Source: Nitrospirota bacterium
GTDB taxonomy: Bacteria; Nitrospirota; Nitrospiria; Nitrospirales; UBA8639
Assembly: GCA_027623995.1 (NCBI GenBank)
Contig: JAQBUF010000003.1
Coordinates: 1 to 64,000 of the forward strand
DNA: 64,000 bases
Direction of reading: 5' to 3'
Part shown: piece after piece, positions 18,536-29,215 of the stretch
How the letters are laid out: every line of letters starts with the position of its first letter
How positions within the stretch are numbered: the stretch's first letter is position 1
Made by a program: the position numbers and the translations under genes
The notes under the pieces: generated by a model
The model's input: only the letters and a program-made list of their open reading frames with translations
What the model was told of the DNA's origin: nothing
Databases searched by the model: none

Positions 18536-20683
18536 TCATCCCCTTCGTTCAAAATTCGCCTTCAGCCGCAACAATGCGCAGGTTCGTTCGCCCAAGACAT
18601 ATTCCTCGCCTCCCCTAAATAATGGGCTCCGCTTGGTTCGTACGGCTTCCGATGTATCGAAGATTGAGACCCATCGAACTCCCTTTTTATGGGCGGGAAG
18701 AGTGAAGGGCACGGCTTCATGGTGCGCATTGAGCAACAAGAGGAAGGTATCATCAAAAATTGCACAGCCTTTGGCGTCGAACTCCTCCATGGCATCTCCA
18801 GACAACCTCAAGCCCAAGGATCGAAACCCCATATCCCATTCTTCATCCATCATCTCTTTGCCATCGGCATGAAACCACGAAATATCTTTGACTTCTGACC
18901 CTGCGATTTTCCGACCTTGAAAAAACCGCCGACGCTGAAAGACCGGGTGCTTCTTCTTCAATTGAATAAGTTGTTTGGTAAATTCCAATAATTGCTGATT
19001 GGACTTCGTCAAGTTCCAATCAAACCAACTGACTTCGTTATCCTGACAATAGGCATTGTTATTCCCGTGTTGTGTGCGGCCTAACTCATCTCCCCCACTG
19101 ATCATGGGGACGCCTTGGGACAACAGCAAGGTGGCTAAAAAGTTTCGTTTTTGTTTTTCTCGAAGCTCATTGATTTTTGACTCGTCGGTGGGACCTTCGA
19201 CGCCACAATTCCAGCTGAGATTATCATTAGTCCCATCTTGGTTCTTTTCCCCATTTGCGTCATTGTGCTTGTGGTCATAGGACACCAAGTCATGCAGAGT
19301 AAACCCATCATGAGCCGTCACGAAATTGATACTGGCATAGGGTTGGCGACCACTGGCGCCATATAAATCACTACTACCTGATAGACGGTGAGCCATCTCA
19401 CCCAATACCCCCCCATCCCCTTTCCAATAGCTTCGAATGGTATCCCGGTACTTCCCATTCCATTCCGCCCACCCTGGAGGGAAGTTCCCGACCTGGTATC
19501 CACCTTCCCCCAAATCCCAGGGTTCGGCGATCAACTTGACCTGAGACAACACGGGATCTTGATGGATAATATCGAAGAACGCACTCAACCGATCCACATC
19601 GTGCAGCTCACGAGCCAAGGCCGAGGCTAAATCAAAACGGAACCCATCCACATGCATTTCCAACACCCAGTACCGCAAACTATCCATAATAAGTTGCAGC
19701 GTCCGTGGATGTCGCACATTCAGCGTATTCCCGCACCCTGTGTAATCCATATAATAGCGCTCTTTGTCAGGAAGCAACCGGTAATAGGTAGCATTATCGA
19801 TGCCACGGAAGGACACCGTAGGGCCAAGATGACTTCCTTCACCAGTGTGGTTATAGACCACATCTAAAATCACTTCGATGCCGGCACTATGGAGCGTTTT
19901 CACCATGGTTTTAAATTCATAAACTTTACGTCCCTGCTCGGGATAGGCCGAGTAACGAATATCTGGCGCAAGAAACGCCACCGAGTTGTACCCCCAATAA
20001 TTCGTCAACCCTTTGTCGTGCAGATAGTTGTCATTGATAAAATGGTGGATGGGCAAGAGTTCAACCGCCGTGACGCCCAAAGACTGGAGATAGTCAATCA
20101 TCGGGGGCGAGGCCAGCCCCGCATACGTGCCTCGTAACCGCTCTGGCACCTCTGGATGACTCTTGGTGAAACCCTTCACGTGCACTTCATAGATCACGGT
20201 TTCCGACCACGGGATATTCAGCAGTTTATCTTCACCCCACGTGAAGGCCTGATCAATCACCACGCACTTGGGCATATTGCCAGCATTATTGCGCTCGTCG
20301 AAGGACAAGTCCTGAGTAGGATCACCAATGCGATAGCCAAACATGGCATCCGACCATTTCACCACCCCGGTGAGCGCCTTGGCATAGGGATCAATTAGGA
20401 GCTTCGACGCATTAAATCGATGACCGGCCCGTGGGTCATAGGGACCGTGAACGCGGTACCCATAGAGTTGTCCAGGTCGCGCCTCAGGAAGGTAGCAATG
20501 CCACACCTGGTCGGTCCGTTCCTCCATCCAAAAGCGATGGGTCTCTTGGTCATCCTGGTCACGTGAAAAAAGACAGAGTTCGACTCCGGTGGCATTCTCG
20601 GAAAAGATGGCAAAATTTACCCCTTCTCCATCCCACGTCGCCCCCTGTGGATAAGGCCGTCCTGGCCATTTTCTCATCTGCAA
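18536..20683 (-). CDS. glgX: Glycogen debranching enzyme
   Basis: 715 aa; [62 protein letters not shown]. Confidence 0.93.
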   Translation of the reverse strand: MQMRKWPGRPYPQGATWDGEGVNFAIFSENATGVELCLFSRDQDDQETHRFWMEERTDQVWHCYLPEARPGQLYGYRVHGPYDPRAGHRFNASKLLIDPYAKALTGVVKWSDAMFGYRIGDPTQDLSFDERNNAGNMPKCVVIDQAFTWGEDKLLNIPWSETVIYEVHVKGFTKSHPEVPERLRGTYAGLASPPMIDYLQSLGVTAVELLPIHHFINDNYLHDKGLTNYWGYNSVAFLAPDIRYSAYPEQGRKVYEFKTMVKTLHSAGIEVILDVVYNHTGEGSHLGPTVSFRGIDNATYYRLLPDKERYYMDYTGCGNTLNVRHPRTLQLIMDSLRYWVLEMHVDGFRFDLASALARELHDVDRLSAFFDIIHQDPVLSQVKLIAEPWDLGEGGYQVGNFPPGWAEWNGKYRDTIRSYWKGDGGVLGEMAHRLSGSSDLYGASGRQPYASINFVTAHDGFTLHDLVSYDHKHNDANGEKNQDGTNDNLSWNCGVEGPTDESKINELREKQKRNFLATLLLSQGVPMISGGDELGRTQHGNNNAYCQDNEVSWFDWNLTKSNQQLLEFTKQLIQLKKKHPVFQRRRFFQGRKIAGSEVKDISWFHADGKEMMDEEWDMGFRSLGLRLSGDAMEEFDAKGCAIFDDTFLLLLNAHHEAVPFTLPAHKKGVRWVSIFDTSEAVRTKRSPLFRGGEEYVLGERTCALLRLKANFERRG

Positions 20684-20907
20684 TCCTCCCTACATCCATG
20701 AAACCTTTGAGAACGGATTCGTACCCTACTGTAATAATTAATCACTTGCAATTTCTTCTGACAAGAGAAAAATTCAAAATTTCTCCAAAAAAGAGTTCCG
20801 TTTCCCATCACCACGTTTTTATTTTTGAAGAGGAGTGCCCACCTCTAAAAATTTTGCTATGATGCGCCCCGGCCAGAGATTGTACCAATCCAGGAAATTC
20901 GAAAAAC

Positions 20908-22776
20908 ATGAAACTCAACGCACACCGTCCTTGGACCTTGGACCTAGGCGCCTCAGTCATTGCCCCCAACACTGTCCATTTCAAAGTCTGGGCACCAGAG
21001 GCTGAGGCCATGAGCGTTCGAATTCATTCGGACCCCGTCACGCGAATCCCATTAGCGCCGACGTCAATGGGCTATTGGGAAAAAACCGTCCCATCCCTAT
21101 CTGAAGATTCACTCTACAGTTTTATCATTAATCAACACCTAGAACGACCTGATCCGGCTTCTCGATTCCAGCCCAATGGCGTTCATGGGCCTTCAGTTGT
21201 GATCGATCCTTCGACATTCCTTTGGACCGATCACCAATGGAAAGGGCTACCACTAGCCCAGTTGATTATTTATGAACTGCACGTTGGCACTTTTACACCA
21301 GAAGGTACCTTTGATGCGATCATCAAGAAACTCTCCTATTTGCGAGAGACCCTCGGCATCACGGCGATTGAAATCATGCCCGTCGCCCAATGCCCGGGTG
21401 TTCGCAATTGGGGATACGATGGAACGTATCTCTTCGCGCCACAAGCGAATTACGGAAGGCCTGAAGGGCTCAAACGTTTAGTCGATGCCTGCCACGCCCA
21501 AGGACTCGCTGTGGTTATGGATGTCGTCTACAATCACCTCGGCCCTGAAGGAAATTATTTAGGAGATTACGGTCCCTATTTCACGCACCGATATCCGACG
21601 CCCTGGGGTCAAGCGATTAACTACGACGGGCCAGACAGCGACCCGGTTCGACACTTTATCATCAGCAACGCCCTGTATTGGGTCACCGAATATCACATCG
21701 ACGCCCTGCGACTTGATGCCATTCACGGCATTTTCGATTTCGGCGCGACACCTATTCTCCAAGAATTAACTGAAGCCGTCCATGCAGAAGCGCACACCTT
21801 GGAACGGGCGATTCATGTGATCGCCGAGAGCGACCTCAATGACTCCAAAATTATTGCGCCCTTGAACAAAGGAGGATATGGCCTCGATGGTCAATGGAGC
21901 GATGACTTTCATCATGCCCTTCATTGCCTACTCACAGACGAAGACAAAGGTTATTACGAAGACTTTGGGAAGGTAAGCCACCTAGCCAAGGCCATCCAAG
22001 ATCGCTTTGTCTACTCCGGCCAATACTCCACGCATCGAAAACGGCAACATGGCAACTCCGCTAAAATTGGCACGCCGACTCAATTCGTCGTGTTCTCGCA
22101 AAATCACGACCAGGTCGGCAATCGAGCGCATGGTGATCGACTCTCAACACTCGTTTCCTTTGAGGCCTTGAAGCTCGCGGCGGCGACAGTCCTGCTCTCT
22201 CCAAACATTCCGTTACTGTTTATGGGCGAAGAATATGGAGAGACCGCACCATTTCTGTATTTTATCGATCATGGTGACGAAGGACTCATCGAAGCGGTTC
22301 GACAAGGACGGAAATCTGAATTTGCCGCGTTTAGATGGACCGATATTCCCGATCCCTACGCCCAGTCCACCTTTGAACAATCTCAGTTACAGTGGGACCA
22401 GACACGATCGGAAGAACAAGAATATCTGCTGCGTTGGTATCAGGAGTTAATTACACTCAGAAAATCCATTCCCGCCCTTGGGCCAGGACAGAAGAAAGAC
22501 TCGTTAAAAGTTTGGACTGACCGAAAATCTAAGGCCTTGACGGTCTATCGGACATCCGAGTCTGGGCAAAGCGCGCTGATTATCCTCAGCCTCAACAAAA
22601 ACGCGACAAGCCTCTCGCTGAATAAACCAGAAGGACAATGGGAACGGCGACTTGATACCGACTCTCCAGATTTTGGTGGCCATCACAACACTCCGGCTCC
22701 GCAAAGCCTTCTATTACCTCAGGAGAATTCCTCTTTCAAACTTCCTCCCTACGCAGTTTGGGTGTATACCCATTGA
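20908..22776 (+). CDS. treZ: Malto-oligosyltrehalose trehalohydrolase
   Basis: VHFKVWAPEAEAMSV, YELHVGTFTPEGTF, NWGYDGTYLFAPQANYG, QNHDQVGNRAHGDRL. Confidence 0.92.
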   Translation: MKLNAHRPWTLDLGASVIAPNTVHFKVWAPEAEAMSVRIHSDPVTRIPLAPTSMGYWEKTVPSLSEDSLYSFIINQHLERPDPASRFQPNGVHGPSVVIDPSTFLWTDHQWKGLPLAQLIIYELHVGTFTPEGTFDAIIKKLSYLRETLGITAIEIMPVAQCPGVRNWGYDGTYLFAPQANYGRPEGLKRLVDACHAQGLAVVMDVVYNHLGPEGNYLGDYGPYFTHRYPTPWGQAINYDGPDSDPVRHFIISNALYWVTEYHIDALRLDAIHGIFDFGATPILQELTEAVHAEAHTLERAIHVIAESDLNDSKIIAPLNKGGYGLDGQWSDDFHHALHCLLTDEDKGYYEDFGKVSHLAKAIQDRFVYSGQYSTHRKRQHGNSAKIGTPTQFVVFSQNHDQVGNRAHGDRLSTLVSFEALKLAAATVLLSPNIPLLFMGEEYGETAPFLYFIDHGDEGLIEAVRQGRKSEFAAFRWTDIPDPYAQSTFEQSQLQWDQTRSEEQEYLLRWYQELITLRKSIPALGPGQKKDSLKVWTDRKSKALTVYRTSESGQSALIILSLNKNATSLSLNKPEGQWERRLDTDSPDFGGHHNTPAPQSLLLPQENSSFKLPPYAVWVYTH

Positions 22777-22904
22777 CCAAGAAGATTATTCGTTGTCGTC
22801 TCGATAAAATAGACGATGAAAGAAAGCAGAAACCTTTCCCTCCCCCTTGACATTCCTTCAGAGTCCTTTACCTTAGATTACGTTTTCCCAAGGAATGACA
22901 GACG

Positions 22905-23735
22905 ATGTTTGACGATTTCTCACTACCGTTTGATTCCCTCCTACAATATGGCTTCATTAGCGCCTTACTCCTTGGCATTCTCCTCCTTATTCGTGTTGGC
23001 CTTCAGCACTTCTTCTTTAATCAGGCCAATATCGCCATAGAAGTGAGACGACGCTGGTCCGTCAATGTTCGCAATGCCCTCGTGTTTATCTTCCTCGTGG
23101 GAATGATTTTGATTTGGGCACCACAGCTTCGAACGTTTGCCGTCGCGTTTTTTGCCGTCGCACTCGCCCTGGTTATCGCCGTCAAGGAGTTTCTTGACTG
23201 CATGGTTGGAGCCGCAGTCAGAGCCATGACCAAATCATATGCGATCGGAGATCGCATTGAAATAGAGGGCGTGCGAGGCAATGTCGTGGATCATAATCTC
23301 CTCACGACCACGCTCTTGGAAATTGGACCCGGGCAAACGTCTCACCAATACACGGGCCGGGCGATGGTGGTACCCAATAGTTTCCTTCTCAAATATTCAT
23401 TGATGATTGAGACGTATTCCAAGCACTATCGGCTTCATATTGTGACCGTGCCACTCTCAGCGAAAGATGATTGGAAACGAGCGGAATCCATTCTTCTCAA
23501 AGTGGCGGAGAAACAAGTTCAGCCCTTTATTGAGGAAGCCAGGCAGCATTTAAAAAAGTTAGAAGGCAAAAAATGGTTGGATGCCCCTAATGTTGATCCT
23601 AGAGTAACCATCCAAATGCCAGACCCTGGGCGCATCAATCTGTTACTTCGGATACCGTGCCCAACTCAATTTCCCTCTCGGCTGGAGCAAGCCATCCTTC
23701 GAAAATTTCTTGAGAAATTTACATTTGCCGTGTAA
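22905..23735 (+). CDS. MscS family small-conductance mechanosensitive channel
   Basis: 276 aa, TM helices, YAIGDRIEIEGVRGNVVDHNLLTTTLLEIG beta domain. Confidence 0.88.
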   Translation: MFDDFSLPFDSLLQYGFISALLLGILLLIRVGLQHFFFNQANIAIEVRRRWSVNVRNALVFIFLVGMILIWAPQLRTFAVAFFAVALALVIAVKEFLDCMVGAAVRAMTKSYAIGDRIEIEGVRGNVVDHNLLTTTLLEIGPGQTSHQYTGRAMVVPNSFLLKYSLMIETYSKHYRLHIVTVPLSAKDDWKRAESILLKVAEKQVQPFIEEARQHLKKLEGKKWLDAPNVDPRVTIQMPDPGRINLLLRIPCPTQFPSRLEQAILRKFLEKFTFAV

Positions 23736-23798
23736 AACCTCTCCACCCATATAACGCTTTATCCTCAAAATTAATACAACCCTAAAGGTGATGACTCA

Positions 23799-26700
23799 AT
23801 GTCCGTTGATTCTCTCGACAATGATCCACTGTGGTATAAAGATGCCATCATCTATGAACTCCATGTGCGGGCATTTTTTGACAGCAATGCGGATGGCATT
23901 GGCGATTTTCGTGGCCTCACAAAAAAACTCGACTATCTCCAAGACCTCGGTATCACCGCCATCTGGTTACTCCCGTTTTGTCTTTCTCCACTGAAAGACG
24001 ACGGCTACGATATTTCCGATTACACCAATATTAATCCATCATATGGCACTCGACGGGATGTCCAGGCGTTCGTAAAAGAAGCCCATCGACGTGGGTTACG
24101 AGTCATCACCGAACTGGTGGTCAATCACACCTCAGACCAACACCATTGGTTTCAACGTGCTCGCAAAGCACCACTCAACAGTAAGTGGCGGAACTTCTAT
24201 GTGTGGAGTGACACCCCTGAACGCTACAAAGGCACGAGGATTATCTTTAAAGATACCGAGCTCTCCAACTGGTCATGGGATCCCGTGGCGAAGGCGTATT
24301 ATTGGCACCGATTTTTTTCACATCAACCGGATCTCAACTTCGAAAGCCTCGACGTTCAAAAAGCGCTCATTCAGGTCATGGAGTTTTGGCTAGACATGGG
24401 CGTGGATGGGCTCCGATTAGATGCGGTGCCCTACCTGTACGAAGAAGAAGGCACGAGCTGTGAAAATCTCCCACCAACCCATGTGTTTCTAAAAAAACTT
24501 CGAAAACACATCGACAAAAAATATAAGAATCGGATGTTACTCGCCGAGGCCAATCAATGGCCTGAAGATGCCGCAGCCTATTTTGGTGAGGGCGATGAAT
24601 GCCACATGAATTTTCATTTCCCCCTGATGCCGCGCATGTTCATGGCCATCCAAATGGAAGATCGGTTTCCGATTATCGATATTTTGGAACAAACGCCAGC
24701 CATTCCCGCAAGCTGCCAATGGGGACTGTTCCTTCGAAACCATGACGAACTCACATTGGAAATGGTCACCGATGAGGAACGCGATTACATGTATCGCGTG
24801 TTTGCCCACGATCGCCAGGCCCGAATTAATTTAGGCATCCGCCGCCGCTTGGCTCCGCTCTTGGGCAATAATCGAAAGAAAATTGAGCTGATGTACAGCT
24901 TGCTGTTCACCATGCCTGGGACACCAGTTATTTATTATGGTGAAGAGTTTGGCATGGGGGATAATTTTTATCTCGGCGATCGCAATGGCGTCAGAACCCC
25001 CATGCAATGGAGTGCGGATCGCAATGCCGGGTTTTCTCAAGCCAATCCCCAAAAGCTCTACCTGCCGATCATCATGGATCCCGAATATCATTACGAAGCG
25101 CTCAATGTTGAAATCCAACAAAACAATTCGCAATCGCTCCTCTGGTGGATGAAGCGCACGCTTTCCCTCAGGAAACAATACAAAAGTTTTGGGCGAGGCA
25201 CTATCGAGTTTCTTCATCCATCAAATCGAAAAGTCCTAGTCTACCTTCGACAATATGAAGACGAAACGATTCTCGTGGCTGCCAATATGTCGCGTTATGC
25301 GCAATGCGTGGAATTGGACCTTTCCAAATTTAAAGGCATGGTGCCCAGTACTCTGTATGGACGGAACAAGTTTCCGCCCATTGGAGACTTGCCATACTTC
25401 CTCACCCTAGGAGGCCATACATTTTATTGGTTCCTATTGGAATCCCCCACTACCGAAGGTACGACCACTGGGCTCTCCACTGACACCCTACCTTCACTTT
25501 CCGTTTCAAGGGATTGGGAGATGTTAACGCAAGGAATAGACAAATCACGCTTAGAACGCATTCTGCCTCAATACCTGAATTCTCGACGCTGGTTTGGCGG
25601 CAAGGCGCGAATGATTCAAAGTACTCACATTTCAGAAGTCGTACCCATTCCTGCAGAGAACCCCATCGCCATCTTATGCTTTTTGAAAATCGAATATACT
25701 GAGGGGGAAGCCGAGTCCTATATTTTACCCTTGGCCTTTGCCTCATCTGACAAGCCGACATACTTTGAAGATACTCCTGCGGCTATTGCCCACGTCACCA
25801 TTCAAAATAAAGGCCAACAACAAGAAGGTTTGCTGTATGACGGAATCTGGGGCCACGACTTTCTTAAACTATTGATCACCAGCCTTGCCAAAAATCGAAG
25901 AGTGAATGGACCAAAGGGTGATTTCGTCACCACGTCTCTCAAAGCCTTTCGGCGTCATTTACAACAGGAAGGGGCAACGTTAGAACCTGCCCTCCATCGG
26001 GGAGAACAAAGCAACACATCCATTTTGTATGGACAACACTACATGTTAAAACTCTTTCGCCGGGCGGAGACCGGGATCAATCCCGATTGGGAAATTGGCC
26101 GATTTCTCACAGAGAAAGGATTTTCCCATACTGCCCATGTGGCTGGCCTCATGGAATACCAACCAGACAGTGGCGATCCCACGACAGTCGGGGTTTTACA
26201 ATGCTATGTGCCAAATGAAGGCGATGCTTGGAGATTTACCCTAGACGAAATTGGTCGATACTTTGAGAAAGCACTGACACTTCCGAGTCTCGAGGCCACA
26301 GATCCTGCGCTTTCCAGTAAACCCTTATTAGAATTACTCAAAGAAAATGTTCCTGATATCGCCGAGGAAATGATTGGTGGGTATTTGGAGAAGGCCCGCC
26401 TGCTCGGCCAACGCACGGGGGAACTCCATGTGACACTGGCATCCGATTTGGAAGATCCGGCGTTTATGCCAGAGCCTTTCACCGATTTTTATCGACGGGG
26501 ATTGTACCAGAGCATGATCGGGTCGATTTCTCAAAACTTTCCCTTACTCAAGCAGCACATTAAAGAGCTACCCGAGTCTCTACACCCTCTAGCCAAGCAA
26601 GTGGCCACCCTTGAGTCCACCGTTCGCAAACAGTTCCTCCCAATTCGTGATTTACAACTCACGGCGAAGCGACTTCGGATTCATGGGGACTATCACCTTG

Positions 26701-27137
26701 GACAGGTTCTCTACACAGGGAAAGACTTTTTCATTATCGACTTTGAGGGTGAGCCTGCCCGTCCTCTCAATGTTCGCCGGCTCAAGGAATCACCCTTGCG
26801 AGATGTCGCTGGCATGTTACGATCATTCCATTACGCCGCCTATGCCTCATTAATTGGAAAAGTCGCCGGCATTCGGCCTGAAGACTTTTTGGTCTTGGAC
26901 TCCTGGGCAAAACTTTGGCAAACCTGGGTGAGCACCACCTATCTGAACGCCTACCTCACAGCCACGGCGGAATCAGACTTTCTCCCAAAGACCCAGGGAG
27001 AGCTTCAAATTCTCTTGGATGCCTATACACTCCAAAAAGCCGTCTACGAACTTGGCTATGAATTGAATAATCGCCCTGACTGGGCCAGAATTCCTCTCGA
27101 AGGCATTATGCAAATTATTGAAACTTCCAACACCTAA
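23799..27137 (+). CDS. treS: Trehalose synthase/maltokinase fusion
   Basis: 1112 aa; DPLWYKDAIIYELHVRAFFDSNADGIGDFRGLTKKLDYL plus C-terminal maltokinase domain (RRWFGGKAR, RIHGDYHLGQVLYTGKDFFIIDFEGEPARP). Confidence 0.95.
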   Translation: MSVDSLDNDPLWYKDAIIYELHVRAFFDSNADGIGDFRGLTKKLDYLQDLGITAIWLLPFCLSPLKDDGYDISDYTNINPSYGTRRDVQAFVKEAHRRGLRVITELVVNHTSDQHHWFQRARKAPLNSKWRNFYVWSDTPERYKGTRIIFKDTELSNWSWDPVAKAYYWHRFFSHQPDLNFESLDVQKALIQVMEFWLDMGVDGLRLDAVPYLYEEEGTSCENLPPTHVFLKKLRKHIDKKYKNRMLLAEANQWPEDAAAYFGEGDECHMNFHFPLMPRMFMAIQMEDRFPIIDILEQTPAIPASCQWGLFLRNHDELTLEMVTDEERDYMYRVFAHDRQARINLGIRRRLAPLLGNNRKKIELMYSLLFTMPGTPVIYYGEEFGMGDNFYLGDRNGVRTPMQWSADRNAGFSQANPQKLYLPIIMDPEYHYEALNVEIQQNNSQSLLWWMKRTLSLRKQYKSFGRGTIEFLHPSNRKVLVYLRQYEDETILVAANMSRYAQCVELDLSKFKGMVPSTLYGRNKFPPIGDLPYFLTLGGHTFYWFLLESPTTEGTTTGLSTDTLPSLSVSRDWEMLTQGIDKSRLERILPQYLNSRRWFGGKARMIQSTHISEVVPIPAENPIAILCFLKIEYTEGEAESYILPLAFASSDKPTYFEDTPAAIAHVTIQNKGQQQEGLLYDGIWGHDFLKLLITSLAKNRRVNGPKGDFVTTSLKAFRRHLQQEGATLEPALHRGEQSNTSILYGQHYMLKLFRRAETGINPDWEIGRFLTEKGFSHTAHVAGLMEYQPDSGDPTTVGVLQCYVPNEGDAWRFTLDEIGRYFEKALTLPSLEATDPALSSKPLLELLKENVPDIAEEMIGGYLEKARLLGQRTGELHVTLASDLEDPAFMPEPFTDFYRRGLYQSMIGSISQNFPLLKQHIKELPESLHPLAKQVATLESTVRKQFLPIRDLQLTAKRLRIHGDYHLGQVLYTGKDFFIIDFEGEPARPLNVRRLKESPLRDVAGMLRSFHYAAYASLIGKVAGIRPEDFLVLDSWAKLWQTWVSTTYLNAYLTATAESDFLPKTQGELQILLDAYTLQKAVYELGYELNNRPDWARIPLEGIMQIIETSNT

Positions 27138-27154
27138 CACAGAAAGCATCAGAC

Positions 27155-29107
27155 ATGAGGCATGCACCACAACACTTTTCCAGTATTATCATTGAACATG
27201 TCAGCCCTGAGCTCAACGGTGGTCTCTATCCCATTAAACGTGAAGTAGGAGACCGGCTGGAAGTATCCGCCGATATTTTTAAAGAGGGGCATGACCTCAT
27301 TGGTGCGGTGCTGCGATGCAAAAAGACAAAAGACCAGGAATGGAAAGAAATCCCCATGCATCAGATCGATAATGATCGGTGGGGTGGGAATGTGGCGCTG
27401 CCAGAGAACACTCGATATCTGTACACCATCGGGGCCTATATTCGGACCTTTGCCACCTGGCGAGAAGAACTCGAAAAAAAACATGGCGTCAAAGACGATC
27501 TGAGTAGCGAACTGTTAGAAGGGCAAGCTCAGCTCCAAGCGGCGATAGCCCGCGACCAACACTCAGCTACGGGTCAGTTAAAAGAGTGGTTGAGCAAATG
27601 GACCTCCCAACAAGGCCAGGAAGCGATCGTCTCCATAGCCATGAATGAAGAGTTGGCAGCCTTGATGGACCAACACGAAGCACGGCATGCCTGGGCAATC
27701 TATCCTCACGAGCTTGAAGTAGTCGTGGACCGTGTCCGCGCGCGGTACGGAGCCTGGTATGAAATCTTCCCTCGATCCCAGGGCACAGAGCCTGGGAAGG
27801 GCACGACACTCAAAGAATGCGAAGCTCGCCTTCCCTACATTCGAGATATGGGATTCGATGTCTTGTACCTCACGCCCATTCATCCCATCGGCACCACGAA
27901 TCGCAAGGGACCAAACAACAGTCTCACCTCTGGCCCCAACGACCCTGGCAGTCCCTATGCCATTGGCAGCGATCATGGTGGATACGATGCGATTGAGCCC
28001 AGCCTCGGCACCCTGGAAGATTTTGATCGCTTTGAAAAAGCCGTCCGCGATCATGGTATGGAATTGGCGCTCGATTTTGCCATCAACGCATCCCCAGATC
28101 ATCCCTATGTCAAATCTCATCCAGAATGGTTCAAACAACGCCCAGATGGCACAATTAAATATGCGGAAAACCCGCCAAAGAAATATGAAGACATTTATGC
28201 CCTCGACTTTTACTGTGAAGATTGGCGAAGCATTTGGGAAGAACTGAAGAGAGTCATTCTTTTTTGGGTCGACCATGGCGTGAAAATTTTTCGTGTGGAC
28301 AACCCCCACACAAAGCCCGTGTCATTTTGGGAGTGGCTGATTCGAGAAATCCAAGGCCAGCATCCCGACGTCATCTTTCTTGCTGAAGCTTTCACAAAAC
28401 CTAAGATGATGCGCGTGTTGGCCAAGGCAGGCTACACCCAATCCTATACTTACTTTACTTGGCGGAATTTCAAACAAGAGATGACGGAGTATTTGGAAGA
28501 ATTGACTCAGAGCGAAATGAAAGAATATTTCAGACCAAACTTTTTCACCAACACGCCGGACATCCTCCCAGAGATTCTTCAACAGGGCGGACAATCAGCC
28601 TTTAAGTTTCGAGTCGTATTGGCCGCGACCCTTTCCCCTTGTTATGGAATCTACAGTGGCTACGAATTGTGCGAAAATCGAGCGTTACCTGAGAGAGAAG
28701 AATATCTCGATTCTGAAAAGTACGAAATTACAGTGTGGGACTGGGACCGACCAGGAAACATTCGAGACTACATCACCAAACTCAACCACATCAGAAAAGA
28801 CAACCCAGCATTGCACGAATTTGAAAATCTGCGATTTTATCACGCTGACAATGACCACATTATTTTTTATGGAAAAAGCACGGACGACAAAAACAACAAC
28901 CTGCTCATTGCCGTCAATATGGATCCTCACCATCTTCAGGAAACAGTACTTCACATTCCCATAGAAGAACTGGGTATCGCAGAAGATGCCACGTATCAGC
29001 TACATGAGCTCTTCACCGACACCTCTCATGCTGTGACAGGCTCAACCTATTCGATTCGCCTGGATCCACACACAGAACCTGCGGTCATTTTTGCTATTCG
29101 TCGTTGA
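27155..29107 (+). CDS. glgE: Alpha-1,4-glucan:maltose-1-phosphate maltosyltransferase
   Basis: AWYEIFPRSQGTEPGKGTTLKECEARLPYIRDMGFDVLYLTPIHPIGTTNRKG. Confidence 0.95.
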   Translation: MRHAPQHFSSIIIEHVSPELNGGLYPIKREVGDRLEVSADIFKEGHDLIGAVLRCKKTKDQEWKEIPMHQIDNDRWGGNVALPENTRYLYTIGAYIRTFATWREELEKKHGVKDDLSSELLEGQAQLQAAIARDQHSATGQLKEWLSKWTSQQGQEAIVSIAMNEELAALMDQHEARHAWAIYPHELEVVVDRVRARYGAWYEIFPRSQGTEPGKGTTLKECEARLPYIRDMGFDVLYLTPIHPIGTTNRKGPNNSLTSGPNDPGSPYAIGSDHGGYDAIEPSLGTLEDFDRFEKAVRDHGMELALDFAINASPDHPYVKSHPEWFKQRPDGTIKYAENPPKKYEDIYALDFYCEDWRSIWEELKRVILFWVDHGVKIFRVDNPHTKPVSFWEWLIREIQGQHPDVIFLAEAFTKPKMMRVLAKAGYTQSYTYFTWRNFKQEMTEYLEELTQSEMKEYFRPNFFTNTPDILPEILQQGGQSAFKFRVVLAATLSPCYGIYSGYELCENRALPEREEYLDSEKYEITVWDWDRPGNIRDYITKLNHIRKDNPALHEFENLRFYHADNDHIIFYGKSTDDKNNNLLIAVNMDPHHLQETVLHIPIEELGIAEDATYQLHELFTDTSHAVTGSTYSIRLDPHTEPAVIFAIRR

Positions 29108-29215
29108 GCTGTAAAACGCACAGGCCATTGACGACTGCCTATCAATCCCTACTCTCTGGACACATAAAATATTTTTTAGGAAGAAACCTTTTTCTCGGGT
29201 ATAATACATAAAAGC

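Noticed and set aside
20431-20862. 143-aa plus-strand ORF opposite the 5' end of glgX
   Set aside because: Mostly antisense to glgX and without recognisable domain features.
27578-28309. 243-aa minus-strand ORF opposite glgE
   Set aside because: Antisense shadow of a well-supported coding gene; no recognisable protein features.
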